A stretch of 8,826 nt of DNA from the NCBI GenBank assembly GCA_002321855.1, contig DCMX01000166.1, positions 1 through 8,826 of the forward strand. Reading direction: 5' to 3'. The stretch's first letter is position 1; each line of letters starts with the position of its first letter. A program made the position numbers and the translations under genes. The notes below the pieces were generated by a model that was not told the DNA's origin, made no database searches, and saw only the letters and a list, made by a program, of their open reading frames with translations. Source of the DNA: Fidelibacterota bacterium UBA1611 (lineage in GTDB: Bacteria > Fidelibacterota > Marinisomatia > Marinisomatales > UBA1611). Below are positions 1 through 6,821 of the stretch, in pieces.

Positions 1-7
1 GAGAATA

Positions 8-691
8 ATGGATTTCAAGGATCGATTCTATCTAATTCTTGCGGGTATCTTTATTGCCTCACTGGTAAGTTGTAATTTAATCTTTCAGAAATTTTTTACA
101 TGGACACCTTTTGGGATCTATACGTTTGAAATTTCTGTTGGTATCTTGCCATATCCGATCACGTTTTTAGCTACGGATCTTGTTTCTGAGCTATACGGGA
201 AGAAAAAAGCAGATCAGGTTGTGATCTCTGGATTAATAGCTAGTGTTTTTGTTATGCTTATAATTCTTATTGCAAATGCTGTTCCAAGTACTGTCTGGTC
301 TCCGGTTGATGATGATCTTTTTCAAAAAGTGTTCGGATTACAAGGAATGGCAGTATTTGCGTCTATGGTAGCTTATCTATCGGCTCAATTCATCGATGTG
401 AGGATTTTTCATTTCTGGAAAAAACTGACAAAAGGAAAGCATCTTTGGCTTCGTAATAATGGTTCAACGATCGTAAGTCAATTTGTAGATACCATAGCCG
501 TTTTAATATTACTATGCTCTGTAGGTGCAATTGAGTGGGAAAGATTTTGGTTGCTTCTGGAAAATGGATTTTTATTTAAGGTCGTTGTTGCCTTTTTAGA
601 TACGCCCATCATTTATGGTGTGATCTACGCGCTCAAAGGAAAGATCGATATTGCTTCTTATGAAGAAGGATTAGCATATGAAGGATCATGA
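8..691 (+). CDS. yhhQ: Queuosine precursor transporter, YhhQ/VUT family
   Basis: This is an integral inner-membrane protein of 227 residues, the usual length for the YhhQ (DUF165/VUT) family. E. coli YhhQ in this family imports the queuosine precursors preQ0 and preQ1. Hydrophobic segments are seen at about residues 8-26, 40-57, 72-92, 112-130, 157-175 and 186-209, matching the roughly six-helix family topology. The family hallmark is residues 49-64, reading PYPITFLATDLVSELY and followed by a basic GKKKA turn. The late KVVVAFLDTPIIY segment (191-203) is also typical. The ATG at 8 gives a normal N-terminus, but only seven bases precede it, so the ribosome site and any promoter are outside the window. 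The 3' end overlaps folE by 14 bp, which suggests translational coupling. Family assignment is strong. The exact substrate (preQ0, preQ1 or queuine) is inferred from the family. Confidence 0.9.
   Translation: MDFKDRFYLILAGIFIASLVSCNLIFQKFFTWTPFGIYTFEISVGILPYPITFLATDLVSELYGKKKADQVVISGLIASVFVMLIILIANAVPSTVWSPVDDDLFQKVFGLQGMAVFASMVAYLSAQFIDVRIFHFWKKLTKGKHLWLRNNGSTIVSQFVDTIAVLILLCSVGAIEWERFWLLLENGFLFKVVVAFLDTPIIYGVIYALKGKIDIASYEEGLAYEGS
666..670 (+). promoter_or_regulatory. Shine-Dalgarno for folE inside yhhQ
   Basis: AAGGA lies inside the last codons of the transporter gene, 7 bases before the ATG at 678. It supports that ATG as the folE start and therefore the 14-bp gene overlap. Confidence 0.7.
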
Positions 692-1247
692 TAAATTGAG
701 AGAGATCATTCACTCTCTGCTTGAAGAGGTCGGTGAGGATCCAACAAGAGAGGGTCTTTTGAAAACACCTTCCCGCGTCGCAAGATCCTGGAGGTTTTTT
801 TCAGAAGGATATGGACAAAATTTAGATGATATAATAAACAATGCAATTTTTCATGAAGAAGCGAAAGATATGGTGATCATTCGGGATGTGGAATTTTTCA
901 GCCTGTGCGAGCATCACCTGCTTCCTTTTTTCGGTAAAACTCATGTTGGCTATATACCGAATGGAAAAGTGATCGGTCTTTCTAAGGTCCCACGTATCAT
1001 TGATATGTTTTCGCGACGTCTTCAGATTCAGGAACGGCTGACTCGACAGATTGCTGAAACCATTCAGATCGTATTGGATCCAATTGGAGTAGCGGTTGTG
1101 ATGGAAGGTAGGCATATGTGCATGCAAATGCGTGGCGTGGAAAAACAGAACAGCCTGGCGACCACATCATCCATGTTGGGAAAGTTTAGAGAATCAGATC
1201 GTACTCGCAGTGAATTTTTAGCTATTATAGGCAGGGAAAGCGTATAA
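678..1247 (+). CDS. folE: GTP cyclohydrolase I (FolE, type IA)
   Basis: The enzyme converts GTP to 7,8-dihydroneopterin triphosphate plus formate in the cytosol, the first step of folate synthesis and of the queuosine (7-deazaguanine) pathway. The 189-residue length is normal for the core enzyme. The zinc ligands are visible: C77 and H80 in the CEHH motif (76-80 reads LCEHH), and C148 in HMCMQMRG. H79 and H146 match the catalytic histidines. The spacing between the two ligand motifs equals that of the E. coli enzyme (C110/H113/C181). Other family signatures are the N-terminal GEDPTREGLLKTPSRVA (19-35) and the segment LSKVPRIIDMFSRRLQIQER (101-120). Because the Zn cysteines are present, this is the zinc-dependent IA type and not FolE2. 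It starts inside yhhQ behind a good ribosome site, and the neighbouring transporter suggests part of its product may feed deazaguanine metabolism (inference). Confidence 0.97.
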   Translation: MKDHDKLREIIHSLLEEVGEDPTREGLLKTPSRVARSWRFFSEGYGQNLDDIINNAIFHEEAKDMVIIRDVEFFSLCEHHLLPFFGKTHVGYIPNGKVIGLSKVPRIIDMFSRRLQIQERLTRQIAETIQIVLDPIGVAVVMEGRHMCMQMRGVEKQNSLATTSSMLGKFRESDRTRSEFLAIIGRESV

Positions 1248-1254
1248 ACAATTT

Positions 1255-1911
1255 ATGATTAGAGACACTGAATTTTTTCCTGAAATAGATTCCCGGTTGA
1301 AGATCATGGATCTGGGCATGTCTTCGTATGAGACCGTCTGGGGCTTACAAAAGGAACTTCAAGCCCGCCGTATATCAGGGAAAATTGGAGATCATTTACT
1401 TTTGGTTGAACATGAACCAGTATATACACTTGGTAAAATATCTCACAAGGCTCATTTATTAAGATCAAATGATCATGGTATTTCGGTGATACAAACCGAT
1501 CGGGGCGGAGATATAACTTTTCATGGACCAGGACAATTAGTAGGTTATCCTATCCTTGACCTACATCGGTATCGCAGGAGTGTGAGCTGGTACATGCGGT
1601 CACTGGAAAAGATAATCATTGATGTTCTATCAGATTTTAGAATCAATGCTGATCGTAAAAAAGGCCTCACAGGAGTCTGGATCCAGGATGAGAAAGTAGC
1701 GGCTTTGGGAGTACGAATCAGTCGCTGGGTGACCATGCATGGTTTTGCGTTAAATGTTGATCCGGACCTATCATTCTATGAAGGTATCATTCCTTGTGGC
1801 ATCCGTGATTTCGGTGTGACTTCCATGGCAACCCTGTTAGGTCATGATATAGATATGTCAGCAGTTAAAAAAGCACTGGTAAACCATTTTAAAACTATTT
1901 TCAATTTTTGA
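1255..1911 (+). CDS. lipB: Octanoyl-[ACP]:protein octanoyltransferase LipB
   Basis: LipB transfers octanoate from acyl carrier protein to the lipoyl-domain lysine of E2 and H proteins, the first step of endogenous lipoate synthesis in the cytosol. The catalytic pair is visible as C181 in IPCGI and K147 in EKVAALGVR. Their 34-residue spacing equals that of E. coli C169/K135. The substrate-pocket signature RGGDITFHGPGQLVGYP occupies 83-99, and TGVW (139-142) and MHGFALNV (161-168) are also family-typical. The length of 218 is normal. The start is not certain: the ATG at 1255 has no clear Shine-Dalgarno, and the conserved part begins near residue 18, so the ATG at 1306 (M18) is an alternative. 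It lies 7 bp after folE and 6 bp before E1. Placement directly ahead of a lipoyl-dependent E1/E2 pair strongly suggests that this E2 is a main substrate. Confidence 0.96.
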   Translation: MIRDTEFFPEIDSRLKIMDLGMSSYETVWGLQKELQARRISGKIGDHLLLVEHEPVYTLGKISHKAHLLRSNDHGISVIQTDRGGDITFHGPGQLVGYPILDLHRYRRSVSWYMRSLEKIIIDVLSDFRINADRKKGLTGVWIQDEKVAALGVRISRWVTMHGFALNVDPDLSFYEGIIPCGIRDFGVTSMATLLGHDIDMSAVKKALVNHFKTIFNF

Positions 1912-1917
1912 GATTTA

Positions 1918-3921
1918 ATGGCACGTCTCCACGGATTTACAAAACAACAGGTACTAGATGTTTATCACACTATGGTACTCGCACGGAAGTTGGATGATAA
2001 AATGATGACCATGTTGAAACAGGGCAAGGCATTCTTTCATATGGGATGCTCCGGGCATGAAGCCGCACAGTTGGCGGCTGCTAATGTGATGAAAGGTGGC
2101 GAAGACTGGTCATACCCATATTATCGGGATGGAGCTTATTGTTTAGGACTGGGGATGACAGCTAAAGAACAATTACTTTCCTTTCTTGCCCGGGACGCAG
2201 ACCCTAACTCTGGTGGTCGCCAAATGCCTATGCATTATGGTCATAAGGCACTGAGGGTTGTGTCACAGTCTAGTGCAACAGGAACCCAGTTTCTACAGGC
2301 CGTAGGTTGTGCGCTGACACGAAAAATGGAAGAATCCAGAGAGATTATATATGTATCTGCCGGAGAAGGGACCACTAGCCAAGGTGATTTTCACGAAGCA
2401 CTGAACTGGGCAAGCCGAGCAAAAGCACCTATTATTTTTCATATTGAGGATAATGAATATGCTATCAGCACCCATCGCTCAGATCAGACCGCAGGATCTA
2501 TTTATAGCATGGTTAACGGATATAAAAATCTTTCACGCTATGATGTGGATGGGACAAATTTCTTTGAGACCAATCTGGCGTTTAAACAAGCGGCTGAGAG
2601 GGCCAGGAGAGGGAAAGGACCTACTGTAATTATCTCGAATGTTGTTCGGTTGGTTCCCCATTCCAGTTCTGATGATCAGCGAAAATATCGTACACCAGAA
2701 GCGTTGGAACAGGATCAAAAACAGGACCCGATCCATATCCTTGAAAATGAATGCTTGGAAGAAAAATTCTTTACAGAGAATGATATTGAAAAAATACATA
2801 ATGAAGTAAAGACCCATGTGGGCCAGGATGCAGAATGGGCTGAGCGGCAAGATCATCCAGCAGTAGAAAATGCCTTAACACATATCTATAGTGCTAACGG
2901 ACACACTGCTGAAACAGATTTTGTACCCATAGCTGAGAAAATTGTCCTAGTGGATGCCATTAATCATGCCCTACATGAGGAAATGGAATATAATGATAAG
3001 ATGGTAATCTATGGACAGGATGTTGCCGATCCAAAGGGTGGCGTATTCACTGCAACAAGGGGATTATCAACCGATTTTGGCACAGAGAGAGTGTTTAATT
3101 CCCCCCTTGCAGAATCCAGTATCATTGGTACCGCAGTTGGAATGGCAGTAACAGGATACAAACCGGTTGTAGAAATCCAGTTTGGAGATTATATCTGGCC
3201 CGCAATGATGCAGCTTAGAAATGAAGTGGTCACAATGCGATACCGATCTAAGAATGCATGGAACTGCCCTTTTGTGATAAGGGTACCTGTTGGGGGCTAT
3301 ATTCATGGAGCCTTATGCCACAGCCAGTCCATCGATGGATATTTTATCCATATGCCAGGAATTTATATTGCCTATCCATCTACGGCACGGGATGCCAAAG
3401 GTTTATTGAAGATGGCCTGTCGGATGGATGATCCAATATTGTTTTTAGAACACAAGGGGTTATATCGTCAGGGATTTTCAGCCACGGAAGAACCAGATGA
3501 GAATTACCTATTACCCTTTGGAAAAGCACGGGTTGTGATGGAAGGTGATGAATTGACCGTGATTACATGGGGTGCAATGGTACAGAAAAGCTTGGATGCG
3601 ATACGAGAATGTAATTTACCGAGTGGGTCAGTAGATGTGCTCGATCTGCGCACACTAAATCCCCTTGACATAGATTCTATTGAAATATCCCTAAGTAAGA
3701 CGGGTAAAGTTATCCTGGTTTATGAAGATAACCTGACAAATGGTCCCGGTGCAGAAATTTCAGCCTTGATTGTGGACAAGTTTTTTGAGTTGCTGGATGG
3801 GCCGGTCCGCAGGGTAGCATCAAAAGATTGTCCGGTCCCATATAATTGGCATTTAGAAGAACAGGTCTTACCCCAGACCGCCGATATATCTGAAGCCATC
3901 ATGGAATTATTGGAGTATTAG
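1918..3921 (+). CDS. 2-oxoacid dehydrogenase E1, alpha-beta fusion
   Basis: This is the thiamine-diphosphate-dependent E1 decarboxylase of a pyruvate/branched-chain 2-oxoacid dehydrogenase complex, with both subunits in one 667-residue chain. The E1-alpha part covers about 8-315. It carries the ThDP/Mg motif in a variant form, GEG at 149-151 (usual GDG) and EDN at 177-179 (usual ENN). The E1-beta part covers about 338-665, with the conserved LAES (397-400, E399 the likely catalytic glutamate), FGDYIWPA (422-429), the HSQS loop (468-471) and an LRTLNPLD segment (577-584) in the transketolase C-terminal domain. Fusion proteins of this size and order are known in Bacteroidetes and relatives. Substrate (pyruvate or branched-chain 2-oxoacids) cannot be decided from the sequence, so no symbol is given. 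The ATG at 1918 has only a weak GAG five bases upstream, and translation is probably coupled to lipB. The stop is immediately followed by the E2 start. Confidence 0.92.
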   Translation: MARLHGFTKQQVLDVYHTMVLARKLDDKMMTMLKQGKAFFHMGCSGHEAAQLAAANVMKGGEDWSYPYYRDGAYCLGLGMTAKEQLLSFLARDADPNSGGRQMPMHYGHKALRVVSQSSATGTQFLQAVGCALTRKMEESREIIYVSAGEGTTSQGDFHEALNWASRAKAPIIFHIEDNEYAISTHRSDQTAGSIYSMVNGYKNLSRYDVDGTNFFETNLAFKQAAERARRGKGPTVIISNVVRLVPHSSSDDQRKYRTPEALEQDQKQDPIHILENECLEEKFFTENDIEKIHNEVKTHVGQDAEWAERQDHPAVENALTHIYSANGHTAETDFVPIAEKIVLVDAINHALHEEMEYNDKMVIYGQDVADPKGGVFTATRGLSTDFGTERVFNSPLAESSIIGTAVGMAVTGYKPVVEIQFGDYIWPAMMQLRNEVVTMRYRSKNAWNCPFVIRVPVGGYIHGALCHSQSIDGYFIHMPGIYIAYPSTARDAKGLLKMACRMDDPILFLEHKGLYRQGFSATEEPDENYLLPFGKARVVMEGDELTVITWGAMVQKSLDAIRECNLPSGSVDVLDLRTLNPLDIDSIEISLSKTGKVILVYEDNLTNGPGAEISALIVDKFFELLDGPVRRVASKDCPVPYNWHLEEQVLPQTADISEAIMELLEY

Positions 3922-5208
3922 ATGGTAGTAGATGTAATCATGCCAAAAATGGGTGAAAGTCTTACAGAAGGAACCATTTTGGAATGGTATAAGAAACCAG
4001 GTGAAACTATTAGTCAGGATGAAACGTTACTGGAGATCGGAACTGATAAAGTAGATTCTGAGATTCCTTCGCCCACAGCCGGTACAGTAGTGGAAATCTT
4101 GGCAGATGTTAATGCTGTAATAGAAGTTGGTGTTGTTATTGCCAGGATCGACACAGATGGAAGTACCCCAGTAAAGTCCAGACCAAAAGAAGAAACTAAA
4201 GATATAGAGAAAGATGAAGTATCATTAAGTCAGCAGAATTCTTTACCCTCTTCAAAGCGAGGAAATACCAAACAAAAAAGTAATAAAGGAGAATCCATTT
4301 TTACCCCAGTAGTTCTGAAGATCGCTACCCAGAAAAATCTGTCGTTAAGTGAATTGGATTCCATCCAAGGGACTGGCCGTAATGGGCGTATAACTAAAAA
4401 GGATCTACACGCCTACCTGGGAACACGGTCACCAGTGCCACCAACAACTATTGTAAAGCAAGAACTAATAAAGTCCGCTCCTACGGAAATAAAATCTGTT
4501 CCTGGTAAGAAGGAGGATATAGACCATATGCGTAAACTGATTGCTGGTCATATGCGCTATAGTCTTGATACATCGGCCCATGTTCATGTGATGAGTGAAG
4601 TGGATATGACATCAATTGTGGATTTTGTTACTGAGAATGAAAAATCATTTTTAGAAAAAGAAGGACTTAAATTAACCTATACACCATTCATTATTCTCGC
4701 TACGGTCCAGGCATTAAAGGTTTTCCCTGAAATGAATGCATCTTTGGAAAATGGTGATACAGTTATCTATCACAAACAGGTGAATATAGGTCTGGCTGTA
4801 TCAGTGGATAATGGATTAATGGTTCCCACCCTTCTTCAGTGCGATGAGAAAAGTCTTCTGGGTCTGTGCAAGGATGTTAATGATATAGCGGTGCGCACTC
4901 GTAGCAAAAAGATCAGTCCAGATGAATTGCAGGGTTCTACATTTACTATAACGAACTTTGGTGTTTTTGGCGCAATCATAGGAACGCCGATAATTAATCA
5001 GCCCAATGTTGGTATTCTGGGAACGGGAGCTATTAAGAAGCAACCAGTAGTTGTGGAACGGGAATACACTGAATCCATTGCTATAAGAAGTATAATGATG
5101 CTCACTCTTGGTTTTGATCATCGCTTAATTGATGGTGCTGGAGGAGCTCGTTTCATTCAGGAAGTGAAAAACAATTTGGAGACCATGAAACTTGGAGGAT
5201 TATTATAG
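3922..5208 (+). CDS. Dihydrolipoyl acyltransferase, E2 component
   Basis: This is the E2 core enzyme, which accepts the acyl group from E1 on its lipoyl arm and passes it to CoA. The 428-residue chain has the classic order. One lipoyl domain lies at about 2-77, with the lipoylated lysine K43 in GTDKVDSE. A charged, flexible linker covers about 78-123. A peripheral-subunit-binding domain lies at about 125-166 (TPVVLKIA start, GTGRNGRITKKD core). A second linker reaches about 196, and the catalytic acyltransferase domain runs to about 425. The active site is HRLIDG at 400-405 (H400, D404), and the STFTITN motif is at 339-345. The MGES lipoyl signature is common in branched-chain and oxoglutarate-type E2s and in FCB-group E2s, so it does not settle the substrate. 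The ATG follows the E1 stop directly, with GGAG at 3912-3915 as ribosome site. The last base is shared with the lipA start codon. Confidence 0.94.
   Translation: MVVDVIMPKMGESLTEGTILEWYKKPGETISQDETLLEIGTDKVDSEIPSPTAGTVVEILADVNAVIEVGVVIARIDTDGSTPVKSRPKEETKDIEKDEVSLSQQNSLPSSKRGNTKQKSNKGESIFTPVVLKIATQKNLSLSELDSIQGTGRNGRITKKDLHAYLGTRSPVPPTTIVKQELIKSAPTEIKSVPGKKEDIDHMRKLIAGHMRYSLDTSAHVHVMSEVDMTSIVDFVTENEKSFLEKEGLKLTYTPFIILATVQALKVFPEMNASLENGDTVIYHKQVNIGLAVSVDNGLMVPTLLQCDEKSLLGLCKDVNDIAVRTRSKKISPDELQGSTFTITNFGVFGAIIGTPIINQPNVGILGTGAIKKQPVVVEREYTESIAIRSIMMLTLGFDHRLIDGAGGARFIQEVKNNLETMKLGGLL
5194..5198 (+). promoter_or_regulatory. Shine-Dalgarno deciding the lipA GTG start
   Basis: GGAGG lies 9 bases before the GTG at 5208, within the last codons of E2. 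It is the strongest ribosome site in the window. It supports the GTG as the true lipA start, since the first in-frame ATG is residue 57, beyond the auxiliary-cluster cysteines. Confidence 0.75.
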
Positions 5209-6071
5209 TGTCCAAAATCTTATCCAGAGCAGCTAAACCAAAGGTACGGTTTCATATCAATGATGGCTACCGTTTTGTGAACGAAGTAGTTCGCGAAAAT
5301 AAACTAAATACTGTCTGTGAAGAAGCTCGTTGCCCAAATATCTATGAATGCTGGAACCGAGGAACCGCTACTATTATGATTCTGGGTGATGTGTGTACAC
5401 GGGCCTGTGGGTTTTGCTCGGTCAAGACAGGTAAACTAAAATGGGATGATCCTCTGGAACCAATTCGGACCGCTATTGCAATAAAAAAAATGCAGTTGCG
5501 CCATGTGGTTATCACATCAGTTGATAGAGATGACCTAAAAGATGATTACGGCTCATCTATTTGGGGGGAAACAATAAATCAGATTCGTGAACATGTCCCG
5601 GGTTGTACCGTAGAAGTTCTAACGCCTGATTTCAAGGGGTATAGACCGGCCTTGGAAAGAGTCTTTAATACTAGACCGGATATTTTTAGCCATAATGTAG
5701 AGTGCGTAGAACGTATCAGCCGCAAAGTACGAAGCCAGGCGAACTGGGAGAGAAGTATAGACATACTGAGGCAATCTGCGGAGTTTGGCCTGTACACAAA
5801 GACTGGAATCATGGTAGGGCTTGGCGAAAATTTTGATGAGGTGGTAAATACAATGCAGGAAATAAAAAAATCTGGAGTATCTATCTTTACTATTGGACAG
5901 TATTTACAGCCCACCAAAGAAAACCTTCCAGTTCAGCGCTACGTGTCAAATGATGAATTTGAAACCTATAAACGAATTGGACTTCACTTGGGTTTTGATA
6001 TTGTTGAATCGGGACCGTTAGTACGTAGCTCTTATCATGCTGATGAACAGGCCCGTCTGGCCTTGGATTAG
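5208..6071 (+). CDS. lipA: Lipoyl synthase LipA (radical SAM)
   Basis: LipA inserts two sulfurs at C6 and C8 of octanoyl groups attached to lipoyl domains, completing lipoate synthesis in the cytosol. Both iron-sulfur sites are complete. The auxiliary cluster has C37, C42 and C48 in CEEARCPNIYECW, plus the C-terminal serine of RSSYHA (273-278). The radical SAM cluster has C63, C67 and C70 in CTRACGFC. Other conserved blocks are TSVDRDDL (103-110), EVLTPDF (136-142), HNVE (162-165), TKTGIMVGLGE (197-207) and QYLQPT (231-236). The length of 287 is normal. The start is GTG, sharing one base with the E2 stop (TAGTG) and preceded by a strong GGAGG. With lipB upstream, it makes the operon self-sufficient for lipoylating its own E2, provided octanoyl-ACP is available. 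Confidence 0.97.
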   Translation: MSKILSRAAKPKVRFHINDGYRFVNEVVRENKLNTVCEEARCPNIYECWNRGTATIMILGDVCTRACGFCSVKTGKLKWDDPLEPIRTAIAIKKMQLRHVVITSVDRDDLKDDYGSSIWGETINQIREHVPGCTVEVLTPDFKGYRPALERVFNTRPDIFSHNVECVERISRKVRSQANWERSIDILRQSAEFGLYTKTGIMVGLGENFDEVVNTMQEIKKSGVSIFTIGQYLQPTKENLPVQRYVSNDEFETYKRIGLHLGFDIVESGPLVRSSYHADEQARLALD

Positions 6072-6074
6072 ATA

Positions 6075-6707
6075 TTGAACCCTAAAAACTTGATTATCGG
6101 TTTTACTCTGATGGTGGGATGTATTTTGAGTTTTTATATAACCATGAGTGAGACAGACCGATTAAAGAATCCAGATAACAATATTACATCTACATCGATG
6201 AAAATCGCCAATCGTGGTGTAGAAAGAATCACACTGAAGGACGGGTACAGTAGGATTGGCAATTTGCAGGGGGTTGTACCTGACGCTTGGATGCGGGAAA
6301 ACCCGTCAAACTCTATGCGCTTGGCTCAGTTTAATATTTCAGATAAATCCAAAAGATGCGAATTAATAGTATTTTCTGGCATTGGTGGTAGCGTTGATGC
6401 TAATCTGAACCGTTGGTTGGGTCAGTTCTTAGATTCTGATAAAAAAAGAATGACTGATTATTCAACTGTTAGAAATGAGAAAATACATGAACTAGAAATC
6501 ACCTTTGCCTATACAGCAGGAATATATCTTAAATCTGGGATGGGCAATCGTGGTCCCACCGTTGAAAAACCAAATTATGGTTTGTTAGCAGCAATCGTAA
6601 GAGCTACGAATGAAACCTATTATTTCAAATGTACTGGCCCAAAGAAGACACTGGACAATTACATAAATTCGTTTGAAACTTTCATCCGTTCTTTAGAGTT
6701 ACTTTAG
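6075..6707 (+). CDS. Membrane-anchored protein of unknown function
   Basis: I cannot name this 210-residue protein. One hydrophobic segment at about 5-23, preceded by a lysine, looks like an uncleaved signal anchor, leaving the rest outside the cytoplasmic membrane. A polar stretch (about 25-50) leads to a soluble domain of about 160 residues. The segments GGSVDANLNRWLGQF (104-118), YGLLAAIV (168-175) and YYFKCTGPKKT (182-192) look conserved. They remind me of a widespread family of uncharacterised secreted or lipoprotein-like proteins, but this is recollection, not a search. No catalytic motif is apparent, and C95 and C186 are the only cysteines in the soluble domain. The start is uncertain: TTG at 6075 keeps the whole anchor, whereas ATG at 6111 would cut it in half, and neither has a strong Shine-Dalgarno. 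It follows lipA by 3 bp in the same frame, so it is probably the last gene of the operon. Confidence 0.75.
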   Translation: MNPKNLIIGFTLMVGCILSFYITMSETDRLKNPDNNITSTSMKIANRGVERITLKDGYSRIGNLQGVVPDAWMRENPSNSMRLAQFNISDKSKRCELIVFSGIGGSVDANLNRWLGQFLDSDKKRMTDYSTVRNEKIHELEITFAYTAGIYLKSGMGNRGPTVEKPNYGLLAAIVRATNETYYFKCTGPKKTLDNYINSFETFIRSLELL

Positions 6708-6821
6708 AAAGTCCGCCATTTTAACATACAAACAATTCTTAAAAGGTCTAATATTCATTGGAACTGGTATGGCATGATGCTTGTTTATATTAATCTAAAA
6801 ACAACTAATTAAAGGTTAATT
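6708..6821 (+). other. Intergenic region upstream of lon
   Basis: This 114-bp AT-rich gap is the only substantial non-coding DNA in the window. I see no convincing rho-independent terminator after the unknown gene and no CIRCE-type heat-shock inverted repeat. It holds a weak sigma-54-like element, an isolated TAATAT (6749-6754) without a well-spaced -35 box, and the lon ribosome site inside a short inverted repeat. Whether lon has its own promoter here or is read from upstream is not decided by the sequence. Confidence 0.6.
6770..6784 (+). promoter_or_regulatory. Possible sigma-54-type promoter for lon (weak)
   Basis: TGGCATG, four bases, then TTGT resembles the sigma-54 consensus TGGCACG-N4-TTGC. 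The GG of the -24 box is intact and the spacing is exact. The important C of the -12 GC dinucleotide is T here. It lies about 37 bases before the lon ATG, a plausible distance. No activator site was recognised. The call is tentative. Confidence 0.25.

Noticed and set aside
699..718. AGAGAG...CTCTCT inverted repeat near the 5' end of folE
   Set aside because: Six-base arms with an eight-base loop inside coding sequence, with no link to a start or a stop. Chance is sufficient.
822..1127. Open frame of about 100 codons on the - strand inside folE
   Set aside because: It lies wholly inside folE, whose zinc and catalytic residues are intact. The antisense translation shows no recognisable motif.
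2533..2856. Open frame of 107 codons on the - strand inside E1, rich in Phe and Ile
   Set aside because: Its hydrophobic look is the antisense shadow of a charged coding strand. It has no clear ribosome site, and E1 is continuous over it.
1918..3921. E1 gene as an artefact of a missed stop between alpha and beta subunits
   Set aside because: The frame is continuous with a plausible linker at about residues 315-337. Alpha-beta fusions of this length are established in the family.
5579..5917. Open frame of 112 codons on the - strand inside lipA
   Set aside because: It is fully covered by conserved LipA blocks, and its composition is that of a shadow frame.
6105..6125. Possible lipoprotein signal (MVGC, C16) in the unknown protein
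   Set aside because: Methionine at -3 is a poor lipobox, and the hydrophobic run continues after the cysteine to about residue 23. That fits an uncleaved anchor better, although lipidation cannot be excluded.
6721..6754. Sigma-70-like TTAACA and TAATAT boxes before lon
   Set aside because: The spacer would be about 22 bases, too long for a standard promoter. No better -35 box is found at 16-18 bases.
6705..6760. Terminator after the unknown gene
   Set aside because: No GC-rich stem followed by a T run is present. Only short AT-rich complementarity is seen.
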